A stretch of 64,000 bases of DNA from an uncultured OM182 clade bacterium. Lineage in GTDB: Bacteria > Pseudomonadota > Gammaproteobacteria > Pseudomonadales > Azotimanducaceae. Positions 30,161 through 39,199 of the stretch are shown one piece after another. The DNA lies in the NCBI GenBank assembly GCA_905182025.1, contig CAJJAA010000014.1, positions 1 to 64,000 on the forward strand. Reading direction: 5' to 3'. The position numbers and the translations under genes were made by a program. The notes below the pieces were generated by a model. That model saw only the letters and a program-made list of their open reading frames with translations. It was not told the origin of the DNA and did no database searches. Every line of letters starts with the position of its first letter. The first letter of the stretch is position 1.

Positions 30161-30290
30161 CCGAAAAATGGCGCTTGAAGACCGATTAAATGCACTCGAT
30201 TGGCCCTGAATTGGGAACTTATGAGTGCTTTGGCAGCCCAATAGTGACGTAGTATTGCATTTGCAACTCAGGTTCTAAAAAGGGAAAAAA

Positions 30291-30650
30291 ATGGTTTTAA
30301 AGACACTTCAGCGAATACTGATATTGGCTCTGTTCACTTGTCATAGCCTAGCCCTCGCCAATGGGAATCCGTTGCACAATCAAATTCAGACGTTGATTGA
30401 TGATGTTGGAGAATCTGGCTGCTACTTTGTTCGTAATGGCAAGAAGCACAGCTCCGCTGAAGGGGTGGAGCATATCACTCGGAAATATAAGCATTTTCGA
30501 GGAGATATCGATTCTATTGATGGTTTCATTGAATTGACGTCAACCAAAAGTCTTTTTACGGGCGAACGTTACCAAGTGAGCTGTGAGGGTAATAGTGTCG
30601 ATGCCGCAATATGGATGCAGGGTAGAGCAACTCGCCTTGGGCTGCTTTAA
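30291..30650 (+). CDS. DUF5329 family periplasmic protein
   Basis: A small protein of 119 residues with a signal peptide (cut after LALAN, about residue 24). SGCYFVRNGKKHSSAEGVEHI is followed by FIELTSTKSLFTGERYQVSC, the typical DUF5329 pattern with one conserved Cys pair. Function unknown. Its own ribosome site (AAGGGAA) precedes the ATG. Confidence 0.82.
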   Translation: MVLKTLQRILILALFTCHSLALANGNPLHNQIQTLIDDVGESGCYFVRNGKKHSSAEGVEHITRKYKHFRGDIDSIDGFIELTSTKSLFTGERYQVSCEGNSVDAAIWMQGRATRLGLL

Positions 30651-30683
30651 CTTGAAAGAGAACAGTTACTCCTTCGATAAATA

Positions 30684-31619
30684 ATGGAAGCTACATTGAC
30701 AAGCCAACTTACGATGCAAAGGGTCATAGACAAACTCCAGAATTGGAGTGTTCTGGGTTGTTTAATCATTGCAACTCATGTCCAGGCCAACGAACCGATT
30801 ATTCTGCATAAAGACGACGGCAGTCTGCGGGTTATGACGTTGAACATTGCTCATGCGAGAGCGCAGGGCGTGAGCCAGCTGCTGCAGTCTACTGAGCAAG
30901 CGCGCGCCAATTTAATGTTGATTGCTGATGTCGTACGCAGAGAAGCCCCGCATGTTATCGCCTTTCAAGAGATCGACAAGGCTTCATTCTGGAACGGTAA
31001 TTTTAGTCACACTGCGTTTCTAGCTGAACAAGCCGTCTATCCACACCATTTTTCAGGCTCACATGTATCAGGCATTAACTTGGATTACGGCACTTCGATT
31101 ATGTCCCGACAGGGTATCAGTCAATCTCGCAGTGTGAGTTTTAATAAGCCGTTTTTAAGACAACCGAAGGGTTTCGTTGTGACGACGATCGATTGGCCTT
31201 CCGAGGGTGACGTTAAAGTTGATGTCGTGTCCCTTCACCTTGATTTTCTCAGTGAAGCGAAGCGACGTGCAGAAATCGATCAATTAGTTCATGAGTTGGG
31301 TCGCTTAGGACGGGGCCGTCAGTCCAATCCGCGCATATTAATGGGTGATTTCAATATTGACTATGGTGACGATGATGCGCTTATTCATGAGCTGACGGAA
31401 CGATTGGAGCTGCATACCTACCGACCGATGGAACAGTTGGTAACATTTCCTAGATTCGAGCGTCGTTTAGATTGGGTTTTAGTCTCCAGAGATCTTGAGT
31501 TTGTTGAGCATCGTGTCCTTGCGGACCCCTTATCTGACCATCAGGCTGTTGTGGCTGATTTGATATTGAAGAACGCGACAGCCCCAGCACTGGTGTCAAG
31601 TGTTGAATTGGGCGATTGA
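30684..31619 (+). CDS. Exported endonuclease/exonuclease/phosphatase (EEP) family protein
   Basis: A 311-residue protein with a hydrophobic leader (about 20-36, ending HVQANE) and the EEP fold: LRVMTLNIAHARAQG, VIAFQEIDKASFWNG (metal-binding Glu), VSLHLDFLSE, RILMGDFNIDYGD and LSDHQAVVADL. Such proteins hydrolyse phosphodiester bonds in nucleic acids, sphingomyelin or phosphoinositides. The leader argues for a periplasmic or secreted phosphatase or phospholipase. It starts 33 bp after the DUF5329 gene. Confidence 0.88.
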   Translation: MEATLTSQLTMQRVIDKLQNWSVLGCLIIATHVQANEPIILHKDDGSLRVMTLNIAHARAQGVSQLLQSTEQARANLMLIADVVRREAPHVIAFQEIDKASFWNGNFSHTAFLAEQAVYPHHFSGSHVSGINLDYGTSIMSRQGISQSRSVSFNKPFLRQPKGFVVTTIDWPSEGDVKVDVVSLHLDFLSEAKRRAEIDQLVHELGRLGRGRQSNPRILMGDFNIDYGDDDALIHELTERLELHTYRPMEQLVTFPRFERRLDWVLVSRDLEFVEHRVLADPLSDHQAVVADLILKNATAPALVSSVELGD

Positions 31620-31714
31620 ATGTCACAACATACTTCCGTCAAATTTGACCTTCATCAGCCTTGATCTCGACTGTCCACTCGACTTAAAGTGAACATCAGA
31701 GGGAGCTTGTGTTC

Positions 31715-31804
31715 ATGTCTCGTGCTATCAGTCATACCGGATCAATCGACCTAGGGCATGTACATGTTATTGATATAAACACTCAAGATGGAATTAACCT
31801 ATGA
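31715..31804 (+). CDS. Possible 29-residue upstream peptide overlapping the patatin start
   Basis: The ATG at 31715 follows GAGGGAGC with good spacing and reads 29 codons to a TGA that overlaps the next gene's ATG as ATGA. The peptide is MSRAISHTGSIDLGHVHV followed by IDINTQDGINL. It could couple translation to the patatin gene, whose own ribosome site is weak. A chance frame this short is quite possible. Confidence 0.3.
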   Translation: MSRAISHTGSIDLGHVHVIDINTQDGINL

Positions 31805-33204
31805 GTAGCATGACTAAGTTGACATCTGCCCCTTCGACATATGAAGACTGGAAAGTCCAAGCGCTAGAAAAAGATCGTAAAACCGGTGCTGAACGTTGGA
31901 AAGAGCAAGATAGCACGCGGGATTTTGATTTCCGGATTATCCGTCGTCGTTATGACGAGCTTGTCGAGATTCGTACGGCCGGTGACGTTGATCGACTCAT
32001 CTATTTTTTCAATGAAGGCATTCACGGTAATATGGGAGGCATGGGTTCTCCTGCATTGTATAAACGTGCAGCTTTCGGTACGAAAAATCTGATCAGAGAC
32101 TTCACCAACGAGTTAGTCGCCGCACTTAACCAGATTGAAGCCCTTCCTTCCAGTACGTTAAAAAAGCAGGACAAACTTGATTTGTTTCGTCGCGCTGGCT
32201 TGTGTTTTGGCCATAGTGCCTTGATGTTGAGTGGTGCGGGTTCGCTCGGTCCGTTTCATATCGGCGTTGTTCGGACGATGTTCCAAGAAGGGATATTGCC
32301 GCGCGTAATATCAGGCGCAAGTGCTGGTTCAATGGTCGCTGCGGTTGTCTGTACGCGTACTGATGAAGAACTTGCTGAATTATTTGCTTCTGACCAATTG
32401 AATAATCTTTTCGGTGAGATGGAAGGTGCAGAAACAGGAAAGAGAATCAGCCAAGAGAATGTAAGGGCGCTGATAGAAGCGCTAATTCCTGATATGACTT
32501 TCATCGAGGCGTTTGAAAAAACAGGGCGTTATATTAATGTCTCTGTTGCTGCCAAGGAAGTCATGCAGCGTTCTCGAATGCTAAACTCAACCACATCACC
32601 TACCGCATTAATTCGCGAAGCGGTACTCGCATCTTGTGCGATTCCAGGTATTTTCCCGCCTGTTACTTTGGCAGCCCGTAACGGTAACGGAGAAAAATGC
32701 GCCTATGTGCCTTCGCGGCAATGGGTCGATGGGTCTGTCACGCATGATTTGCCCGCGCATCGACTCGCAAGGCAGTACGGCGTCAATCACTTTATTAGTA
32801 GTCAGGCAAATCCAATGGTTCTCTGGGCACTTCAGGAACCTGATAGTGATTCGCTGTTCCAGCAGTTTAGTTCTATTTATCAATCTGCATCGCGGGAATG
32901 GTTGCGCGCGATTTATCCTAGTGCTATGCAAGTTGTTAAGAATATTTACCCTCTGAATTTGATGACAAGAACCTGGTTTAATCTAATAACGCAGGAATAC
33001 ACCGCTGATATCAATATTTTGCCGCAACAAAAATTCTATAATCCTGGGATGTTGTTAGAGCAATTGAGCGAAGAGGACACTCAGAAGCTTGTCAATGAAG
33101 GTGAAAAAGCAACTTGGCCAAAAGTCGAACAGATTAGAATTTGTACCGCTGTAAGTCGTTGTCTAGATGATATTCTGATGCGGCTTGATGGAACGATTCG
33201 GTAG
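31801..33204 (+). CDS. Patatin-like phospholipase with DUF3336 domain
   Basis: A 467-residue protein. An N-terminal DUF3336 region (about 15-140) is followed by the patatin domain. The oxyanion loop is SGAGSLGPFHIG (about 144-155), the nucleophile elbow GASAG has Ser174, and the catalytic Asp310 is in WVDGSVTHDLP. This Ser-Asp dyad hydrolyses acyl chains from phospholipids or glycerides. The DUF3336-patatin layout is shared with triacylglycerol lipases of the TGL/SDP1 type. No signal peptide. Confidence 0.93.
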   Translation: MSSMTKLTSAPSTYEDWKVQALEKDRKTGAERWKEQDSTRDFDFRIIRRRYDELVEIRTAGDVDRLIYFFNEGIHGNMGGMGSPALYKRAAFGTKNLIRDFTNELVAALNQIEALPSSTLKKQDKLDLFRRAGLCFGHSALMLSGAGSLGPFHIGVVRTMFQEGILPRVISGASAGSMVAAVVCTRTDEELAELFASDQLNNLFGEMEGAETGKRISQENVRALIEALIPDMTFIEAFEKTGRYINVSVAAKEVMQRSRMLNSTTSPTALIREAVLASCAIPGIFPPVTLAARNGNGEKCAYVPSRQWVDGSVTHDLPAHRLARQYGVNHFISSQANPMVLWALQEPDSDSLFQQFSSIYQSASREWLRAIYPSAMQVVKNIYPLNLMTRTWFNLITQEYTADINILPQQKFYNPGMLLEQLSEEDTQKLVNEGEKATWPKVEQIRICTAVSRCLDDILMRLDGTIR

Positions 33205-33292
33205 GTTAGTTTTGTATCTACAAGAGCAGCTTTTGTTGCTCTTGTCAGCACAGTTTTACAATACAAAAACGTAGTTTTTTGAACCTTGAAAG

Positions 33293-33326
33293 AGAAACGA
33301 GGCGCAATCGTCAGCCTCGTTTTTGA
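33293..33326 (+). terminator. Terminator after the patatin gene
   Basis: AAACGAGGC and GCCTCGTTT pair perfectly around a 10-base loop, followed by a short T run. An earlier hairpin at 33221-33244 (CAAGAGCA/TGCTCTTG) lacks a T tract. Confidence 0.8.
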
Positions 33327-33344
33327 TCCATGATTTTCCTGCCC

Positions 33345-34124
33345 CTAAGCTGCCTTAATAATTTCTTTTGTTGTCGATGCTTTATCCTTTCGAGGAAATT
33401 CTATCGGCTCGTTAAATTCTCGATTCATGGTTTGCCATAGCAATTGGGTTGATTCTTCTATTCCTCGCTGCTCATTGTGCTCAGGACAATCTCTGCTTAG
33501 ATAAATAGGGTCAAGTATCGTTACGCCAACGGGGCCTGGTTTTATCGTAGGGCTACCTTTAGGCCGAAGATCAGAGAGACCTTTCAATACAATCGGTACG
33601 ACAGGCACTTGTTTTTGTAAAGCGAGGATGGCGACACCGGCACGAAATTTACCAAGTTCATTTGTGGTGGCGCGTGTACCTTCAGGAAATATACAAATAT
33701 TTGTTTGTTGGTCTAGCAGCCATTTTGCGTAGTCCAGTGTCTTTGACCCGCCTCCTCTGATAATGGGGAAGTTTCCAAGTGCCAATGATTGGTACCAAGG
33801 TTGTAGGATGAGTTTCTTCTTGCCTTTGACGAACCAACGATCTGCCGCCGCGCCAAACAGCAGGTTATTCTGAATGACTTCAGGTAATGCTGACATAATA
33901 ACGGGCGTATCCATGTGACTTTGGTGATTGGCTATAAATATGGCGGGTCCTTCAAGCGTAGCAAGACGTTCCTGACCTGTTATTCGAAGGGGCGTACAGT
34001 ATTTCTGCGCCCAGCGAAAATATTCTTTGTGTCGCAAAAATTGTCGAACTTTTTTTGCGACTGGATTAACTTGCCACGGATGGGGTCCAGAATATGGGTT
34101 GCAAGTATCACTTTGATCTTTCAT
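33345..34124 (-). CDS. PlsC-family 1-acylglycerol-3-phosphate acyltransferase
   Basis: A 259-residue acyltransferase with the catalytic NHQSHMDT motif (His67, Asp72), GAAADRWFVKGKKKL, FPEGTRATTNE (acceptor-phosphate binding) and VPVVPIVLKG. It probably makes phosphatidate or acylates a related lipid. It is convergent with the patatin gene. Confidence 0.88.
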   Translation of the reverse strand: MKDQSDTCNPYSGPHPWQVNPVAKKVRQFLRHKEYFRWAQKYCTPLRITGQERLATLEGPAIFIANHQSHMDTPVIMSALPEVIQNNLLFGAAADRWFVKGKKKLILQPWYQSLALGNFPIIRGGGSKTLDYAKWLLDQQTNICIFPEGTRATTNELGKFRAGVAILALQKQVPVVPIVLKGLSDLRPKGSPTIKPGPVGVTILDPIYLSRDCPEHNEQRGIEESTQLLWQTMNREFNEPIEFPRKDKASTTKEIIKAA

Positions 34125-34524
34125 CGATTATCTCCTATGAATATCGTTAGCGGTGTTCCGCAAGTTATCTATTGCGACTCTAAATTATCTCCACAGTCAG
34201 TCTGTTACTAAGACGTTATAAGATGGTGAGATAGCGCGTTCACTTGTTTCGCAATGATATTGTTACTCAATACTATGAGTGCAAAATCAGTGCCATATAG
34301 GCGCTAGCTGTTTGTATGACGTTTTTTGGAGGACTTATGAGGTAGGGTTAAGTTTTTGTTGCACCAGCTCGGTTCATAGTAGGAATTTGAGCCGTCTAGT
34401 GGTGCGTCAGCTCAAGTTCATTAACTTAAGCCCGTCAACTCGAGCTGGCCAACGGAAGTTGCATAAAGCGTGAATAACTTAGACCGTTGCAACGGTTTTT
34501 TTGCGAAGCGACATTTTTGACTGA
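34125..34524. other. Intergenic region with orphan terminator-like hairpin
   Basis: I recognise no gene in these 400 bases. ACCGT-TGCA-ACGGT followed by seven Ts (34483-34502) looks like a plus-strand terminator, yet no plus-strand gene precedes it. This may be eroded coding DNA like the adjacent dead gene, or hold a small RNA. Confidence 0.4.
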
Positions 34525-34926
34525 GTTGAAAATCCAAAAAACTCGTCATCAGTCGGTAAGTTTTTGGGTGAATCTAACCGATTCGATGAATCTTTACAGT
34601 TGCTTAACTTGATGCCGACAGTGATAAATCGTCCTGCGTAGATGTGGGGTAAATCAATGGTTGGCTTCGGACGCTATCGCTACCAATATGCAAATGGTAA
34701 GCAGGGCGAATTTTTTGGTCGGTTTCTCGCCTCGTAAAAAGAACATGGCCATCTATATTGTGACGGTATCCAGCGAATAATAAAATTGCTGGAAGAACTA
34801 GGGCGTTAGACGACTGGAAAGTCTTGTCTATATATTAAGTCTTTGACAGAGGTGCAACTTGATGTGTTAAAACACGTCATCAAAGCAGCTGTGGTGACAA
34901 TGCGTAAGACTTACCTGGCGGAATAA
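34525..34926 (+). pseudogene. DUF1801 (YdhG-like) pseudogene
   Basis: Translation pieces line up with a DUF1801 protein: NRFDESLQLLNLMPTVINRP, then MWGKSMVGFGRYRYQYANGK, VGFSPRKKNMAIYIV, LLEELGR and TTGKSCLYIKSLTEVQLDVL, ending MRKTYLAE at 34926. The frame is broken by TAG at 34639 and TAG at 34807 and by two compensating shifts near 34715 and 34772. Two in-frame stops plus shifts argue for real decay, unlike the single indels elsewhere. Confidence 0.85.
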
Positions 34927-34945
34927 GAAAATTGGAGCGTCATTA

Positions 34946-36181
34946 GTGCCGACACAAGTAGCGACTCACATCAGTTTAACCTGGCTGCGGCGATCGTTAT
35001 TTCTCGTGTCGATGCCGATTTTCTTTATTAATTTCTCGTTACCTGTCCAAGCCAAAGCACTTGGTGCCAACGCAACCGAGATCGGCTGGCTCATCGGGCT
35101 GTTTTCTTTCACGTTGTTATTTATGCGACCACTCGTAGGTTTCGGCATGGATCGTTTCGGACGAAGGCCCTTCTTTCTTGGGGCATTGTTTTTGTATGCT
35201 TTTACTTACGCGGGATATGGCTTTGCGCAGGGGCTCGAAGCGATGTACACCGGACGAATATTGCAGGGTTTTGCTGCGGCAATGTTGTTAGTTGCAGTCG
35301 ATACAATTACAGCCGACTTGACCGATTCGACGTCTTTGGGCACAGAGATGGGGAAGAACATTCAAGCTCAGACCCGCTCAACTTTTGTAGGCGCATTTAT
35401 AGGATTCGGTTTGGTGGGTATGGTGCCGCTATTGGCGTGGAGTTATAGTTTTACATTGTTTTCAGTATTTGCTTGCCTGGGACTTTTGTTCGCACTTGTA
35501 AAACTACCGGAGTCAGCCAGTGGGGTCGGCCCCGTCAGTGAATCGGCATTGACTGCCAATATTGCAGATCGCTCTGTGCAGGCTATCGACCAAGGTAGTG
35601 ATCAGCTGACGATGTTTGCAGAGAAGTCTAAGGTGTTTCGTAAATTCTTAATGGTTCTAATGCCAATTGGCTTCTGTGGCTCGATGATTCAACCGATGTA
35701 TCTTGTTTATCTGCAGGATCAGTTTACGTCCGATATGCGATTATTATCATGGGCGTTTCTCCCAGCAGGCATTTTGTTTGCTATTTTACCGGCAAAAATG
35801 GGTAGGTTTGTTGATCGCGGCGATACTATCGCCTATCTAGGGTTCGCGCTTGGATTAGCCGGGTTAACCTGCATGTTGATTCCCAACTTCACAACATTTT
35901 GGTCTGTTGTACTGGTTTACTCAGTTTCCGTTGTACCTTGGACGCTGGTTGATCCAGCCAGAAAAGTGTTGGTTTCAACCTTCGGTGAGTGCAATGAGGT
36001 TGCAAAATCTTTTGGTGTCTCAGAAATGTATTACGGTATCGGTGCGACCACCGGTCCTATCGTGGGCGGATATCTTTATGATTGGGTTTCGCCGCAGTCA
36101 CCGTTTTATTTCAATGGCATATTGTCGATGCTGGTCGCGTTATCCATTGTTTTGCTATTCAGCAAGGAACGATCGAGATGA
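34946..36181 (+). CDS. MFS transporter
   Basis: A 411-residue protein with 12 predicted helices, the MFS loop motif GFGMDRFGRRP between helices 2 and 3, and GRILQGFAAAMLL. It starts at GTG 34946 after ATTGGAG. The substrate is not predictable. Its stop overlaps the next gene's start (ATGA), so it forms an operon with a GNAT enzyme and a kinase-like protein. Confidence 0.88.
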   Translation: MPTQVATHISLTWLRRSLFLVSMPIFFINFSLPVQAKALGANATEIGWLIGLFSFTLLFMRPLVGFGMDRFGRRPFFLGALFLYAFTYAGYGFAQGLEAMYTGRILQGFAAAMLLVAVDTITADLTDSTSLGTEMGKNIQAQTRSTFVGAFIGFGLVGMVPLLAWSYSFTLFSVFACLGLLFALVKLPESASGVGPVSESALTANIADRSVQAIDQGSDQLTMFAEKSKVFRKFLMVLMPIGFCGSMIQPMYLVYLQDQFTSDMRLLSWAFLPAGILFAILPAKMGRFVDRGDTIAYLGFALGLAGLTCMLIPNFTTFWSVVLVYSVSVVPWTLVDPARKVLVSTFGECNEVAKSFGVSEMYYGIGATTGPIVGGYLYDWVSPQSPFYFNGILSMLVALSIVLLFSKERSR

Positions 36182-36618
36182 ATATCAGGTCTTTTATAAA
36201 GGCAGAGGTTGAAGATATCCTGCCAATCTATAATCGTGCGCGTGCAGAGGAAGATTGTTTTTCTGACGTCGATGCAACATTACAAGGGTTACAGGGCCTT
36301 ATTGTAGGGGAGAGCATTTTTGTTGCGTCAAGCCAAAACGCATCGGGCGAGAAAATTATTGGCTTTGTGTCAGTTTGGTCAGCGGAGAAGTTTATCCACC
36401 ATTTGTACGTTGATCCTGATTGTCAAGGCAAAGGCGTTGCAGCGGCACTGATTCGACAGTGCGTGGATGTTTTTGGATATCCGCTAAGCCTGAAATGTTT
36501 GGTAACCAATACGACCGCTTGCAGATACTATGAAGCTTCGGGTTGGCAAAAAGTCCGCTGCAGTAGCGACATTGACGGCGGTGCAATTTTATACCGTTTG
36601 AAACAGTTGGCTGATTGA
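36178..36618 (+). CDS. GNAT-family N-acetyltransferase
   Basis: Starting at the ATGA overlap gives 146 residues beginning MNIRSFIKAEVEDILPIYNR. HHLYVDPDCQGKGVAAALIR is the acetyl-CoA-binding motif A, and NTTACRYYEASGWQKV is the C-terminal motif B. A longer frame from 36082 lies inside the MFS gene and is rejected. The substrate is unknown. Coupled to the MFS transporter. Confidence 0.9.
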   Translation: MNIRSFIKAEVEDILPIYNRARAEEDCFSDVDATLQGLQGLIVGESIFVASSQNASGEKIIGFVSVWSAEKFIHHLYVDPDCQGKGVAAALIRQCVDVFGYPLSLKCLVTNTTACRYYEASGWQKVRCSSDIDGGAILYRLKQLAD

Positions 36619-36639
36619 ACGCAAGATTGAGTATCGTTT

Positions 36640-37467
36640 ATGCAACGTCCTATGTTTGGCCTTGTTCATGACCTTACTCATGTTTGTGCTCATGATTGCA
36701 TCACAGAGATGGTTTTGTCGCGTCACAAACCCCATAATCAGCCCGACATTTACGCGCAATATCAGTCAATAAGGAAACACGTGGAGCAACTAACGACACA
36801 GCAGATCCAAGAAATTATTGCGGATAACGAATTGCTGATGGGTACTGAGCAGTACCCTAATCTGCTTCAGACTGACGCGGGTGAAATTATAAAGTTTTTT
36901 TACCCAAAAAACCGATTGTCAACATCGACCATTTTTCCTAAAGCAAAAGTATTTGCAGACAATGGCGTGCTGCTAAGAAAATTACAGGTCATCGCACCTT
37001 TGACTAAACGCGTTGCCTATTGTGCGCCAAGAAAAATGTATCTTGTCGTCTATGATCGTATCCCCGGTAAAGATCTTCGCATGTGGGATGCGGAAGAAAA
37101 CGGCGTGGCGTTGCAAGGTCTAGAAAAGTATCTCGCCGAGCTTCATCGCAAGGGTGTTATGTTTCGGGGCATCCATCTTGGTAATGTCTTAATGGATGAT
37201 ACAGGCGAATATGCATTGGTTGACATTTCCGGGCTGTCTTTCAAGTCTAAACCCTTGAGTCTATGGCGCCGTAAGCGAAACCTAATAAACCTGTTAGGCG
37301 TTGAAGACGACCAAAAAATCTTATTATCCTATGGGCTAAGTCGATTTGTAGCGGGCTATTGTGCCGCAGCGGGACTAGACAAAAGTGATATTGCCTATTT
37401 GAACAAAAAGCTTTCCCGGCGTTTGGGACAAGAGATTGATGCGTTGAGCCCGTTAGGGCTTCAGTAA
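36640..37467 (+). CDS. Kinase-like protein of the InaA/toluene-tolerance type
   Basis: A protein of up to 275 residues with an atypical protein-kinase fold: LAELHRKGVMFRGIHLGNVL matches the catalytic loop (Asp replaced by Gly/His), and YALVDISGLSF matches the metal-binding loop. Similar proteins phosphorylate lipopolysaccharide heptose or have unknown targets. The true start may be later (ATG 36709 or GTG 36781), since the first 45 residues look unconserved. Third gene after MFS and GNAT. Confidence 0.7.
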   Translation: MQRPMFGLVHDLTHVCAHDCITEMVLSRHKPHNQPDIYAQYQSIRKHVEQLTTQQIQEIIADNELLMGTEQYPNLLQTDAGEIIKFFYPKNRLSTSTIFPKAKVFADNGVLLRKLQVIAPLTKRVAYCAPRKMYLVVYDRIPGKDLRMWDAEENGVALQGLEKYLAELHRKGVMFRGIHLGNVLMDDTGEYALVDISGLSFKSKPLSLWRRKRNLINLLGVEDDQKILLSYGLSRFVAGYCAAAGLDKSDIAYLNKKLSRRLGQEIDALSPLGLQ

Positions 37468-38910
37468 TATTTCGCGGGTGAAAAAGCCATGGAACTGATG
37501 CGGAATATGATGTGGTAACTTTACGCAAGCAATGGTGTTTTTTATATCAGCAGCTTCCAATATATGTAGTTCGGTGCAATGGCTGAACGCATTGTAAATC
37601 AACTCTAATACGTAGCCGTCCTCTTCTTCATTGCTATCACTAGCAAGGGCAAATAGCGGTTCAGATCCATAGTAGCCTGGTTCAAGAGTGACTAAATTTT
37701 GATCGCCTGCTTGGTTTGTCGATTGGATAGCATTGTAAAAACTGGCATGACCATTATCGACTGAACATGCTGTGAAGGTAAGGTCATTTTGTCTGCCAAC
37801 CAAAAGGGGGTTAAACGTTGGGAACTCGCTCTCAGTATCGGTAACGGACTCCCAACGGATTTTCCCGTTATTTAAATTTAAGAAATAGCGGCGGTACTTC
37901 CCGCCTGCAAAATTTTCAATGCTCGTTACATCCTTAAGACCTTCGTTAGCATCAAAATTATCTGCGTACATACCGTCAACGATCAGTTCGTTACCCATTT
38001 GCCATGCATTGCCAAAGTGGATAATGGCGCCATCATCCGTTACGAATCTTTGCACTTCCTCATGGGTTGCTAGGTCAACGACGATGACCTGCATCGGCTG
38101 ATCCTTTTTATAACTGATGCAGTCTGCAATCGTTGCACGGCCAAGAATTACATCCATAATACCTTCGGTTACGATGGAATTAATGAAATAGATACCGTAT
38201 CTATCGGTAATAACAAAATCATGACAGAAAGGGAAAGTCTCAAGTTTAATTGCGCCTTTACTGACCATTTTCCCTTCAGCTGAAACCCGATAAGTATTTA
38301 TCTTTGCTTTGGCTCCGGATCTGCCAAAGTCTAAACCCGCGCCAAAATTGTAGTAGTCACCCGATGTGGGATCGATTTTACCGTGGGCGCTAAATACCAT
38401 TGCCGGTGTTAACTCGCCGTCATAGGTGTACTCGCCATAGGTATGTAGGTTTGATGGATCAAGAGAGTAAGGTTTACCACCTTCGTTTAGAGCAAGTAGT
38501 AACCCGCCGTGATAAACAGAGTTTGTATTAGCCGGATTCGCTGGCGGTCGAAGAATATTCGCCAGAATCCCTCCCGGGCGCTGTGTGCCGAAGCCGCGGT
38601 ATTCAATTCTGCCGGTTTGGCTTTCCTTTACATACTTGGGTGTGCGTACAAATCGGTTTTTGAAGTGGACTCTGCCATTTTGAAACGTGAATGCACAGAG
38701 CATCCCATCGCCGTCGAACCAATGGCCAAATTTGTCCTTATCAAGTTTTAATCGGCCCGGTCCGTTTCGAAAGAAAGTCCCAGTGAGGTTGGCGGGAATA
38801 ACGCCCTCGATGCAGGCATTTTGATTTTCATCGACCCAATAGGAAAACTCTTCGTTTTGCGGTTCGTGTCCACCGCTGCAATTCGGAATTACGTCAAGTT
38901 GTGCTGACAT
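37453..38910 (-). CDS. Carotenoid oxygenase family protein
   Basis: A 485-residue seven-bladed propeller non-haem iron dioxygenase. The four iron-binding histidines are in FSAHGKIDP, FPFCHDFVI, IIHFGNAW and HQFHGFF. FRNGPGRL and HWFDGDGMLCAF are N-terminal family motifs. It cleaves carotenoids, apocarotenoids or stilbenes. No carotenoid synthesis genes are nearby. Its end overlaps the convergent kinase-like gene by 15 bases. Confidence 0.93.
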   Translation of the reverse strand: MSAQLDVIPNCSGGHEPQNEEFSYWVDENQNACIEGVIPANLTGTFFRNGPGRLKLDKDKFGHWFDGDGMLCAFTFQNGRVHFKNRFVRTPKYVKESQTGRIEYRGFGTQRPGGILANILRPPANPANTNSVYHGGLLLALNEGGKPYSLDPSNLHTYGEYTYDGELTPAMVFSAHGKIDPTSGDYYNFGAGLDFGRSGAKAKINTYRVSAEGKMVSKGAIKLETFPFCHDFVITDRYGIYFINSIVTEGIMDVILGRATIADCISYKKDQPMQVIVVDLATHEEVQRFVTDDGAIIHFGNAWQMGNELIVDGMYADNFDANEGLKDVTSIENFAGGKYRRYFLNLNNGKIRWESVTDTESEFPTFNPLLVGRQNDLTFTACSVDNGHASFYNAIQSTNQAGDQNLVTLEPGYYGSEPLFALASDSNEEEDGYVLELIYNAFSHCTELHILEAADIKNTIACVKLPHHIPHQFHGFFTREILLKP

Positions 38911-39199
38911 CGTTGCACCATCTAACAGGCAATTAACACCACAATAGCAATTTCAATAAAACAGTCAAGCATGACTTTTTAGCTTGGAAAGCAGCTGCGA
39001 TGGCGCAATAAACTTGGTAGGGAGGTAATCGCTTGCCAGAAGAGGTAACTCAGTTCTTGTCAGCTGAGTGCTCCGATATACCAACGGCGATCTTTTGCTG
39101 CATAGCTATCTTAAGACTAACCACTTTTTTCAACGAGCCAACTGGAGTATGTTAAGTAAATCAACGCGTAATCGAATATTGACCAATTCGGAGAAATGT

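Noticed and set aside
34279-34473. 64-residue frame in the plsC-MFS gap
   Set aside because: No start context or recognisable domain; probably chance.
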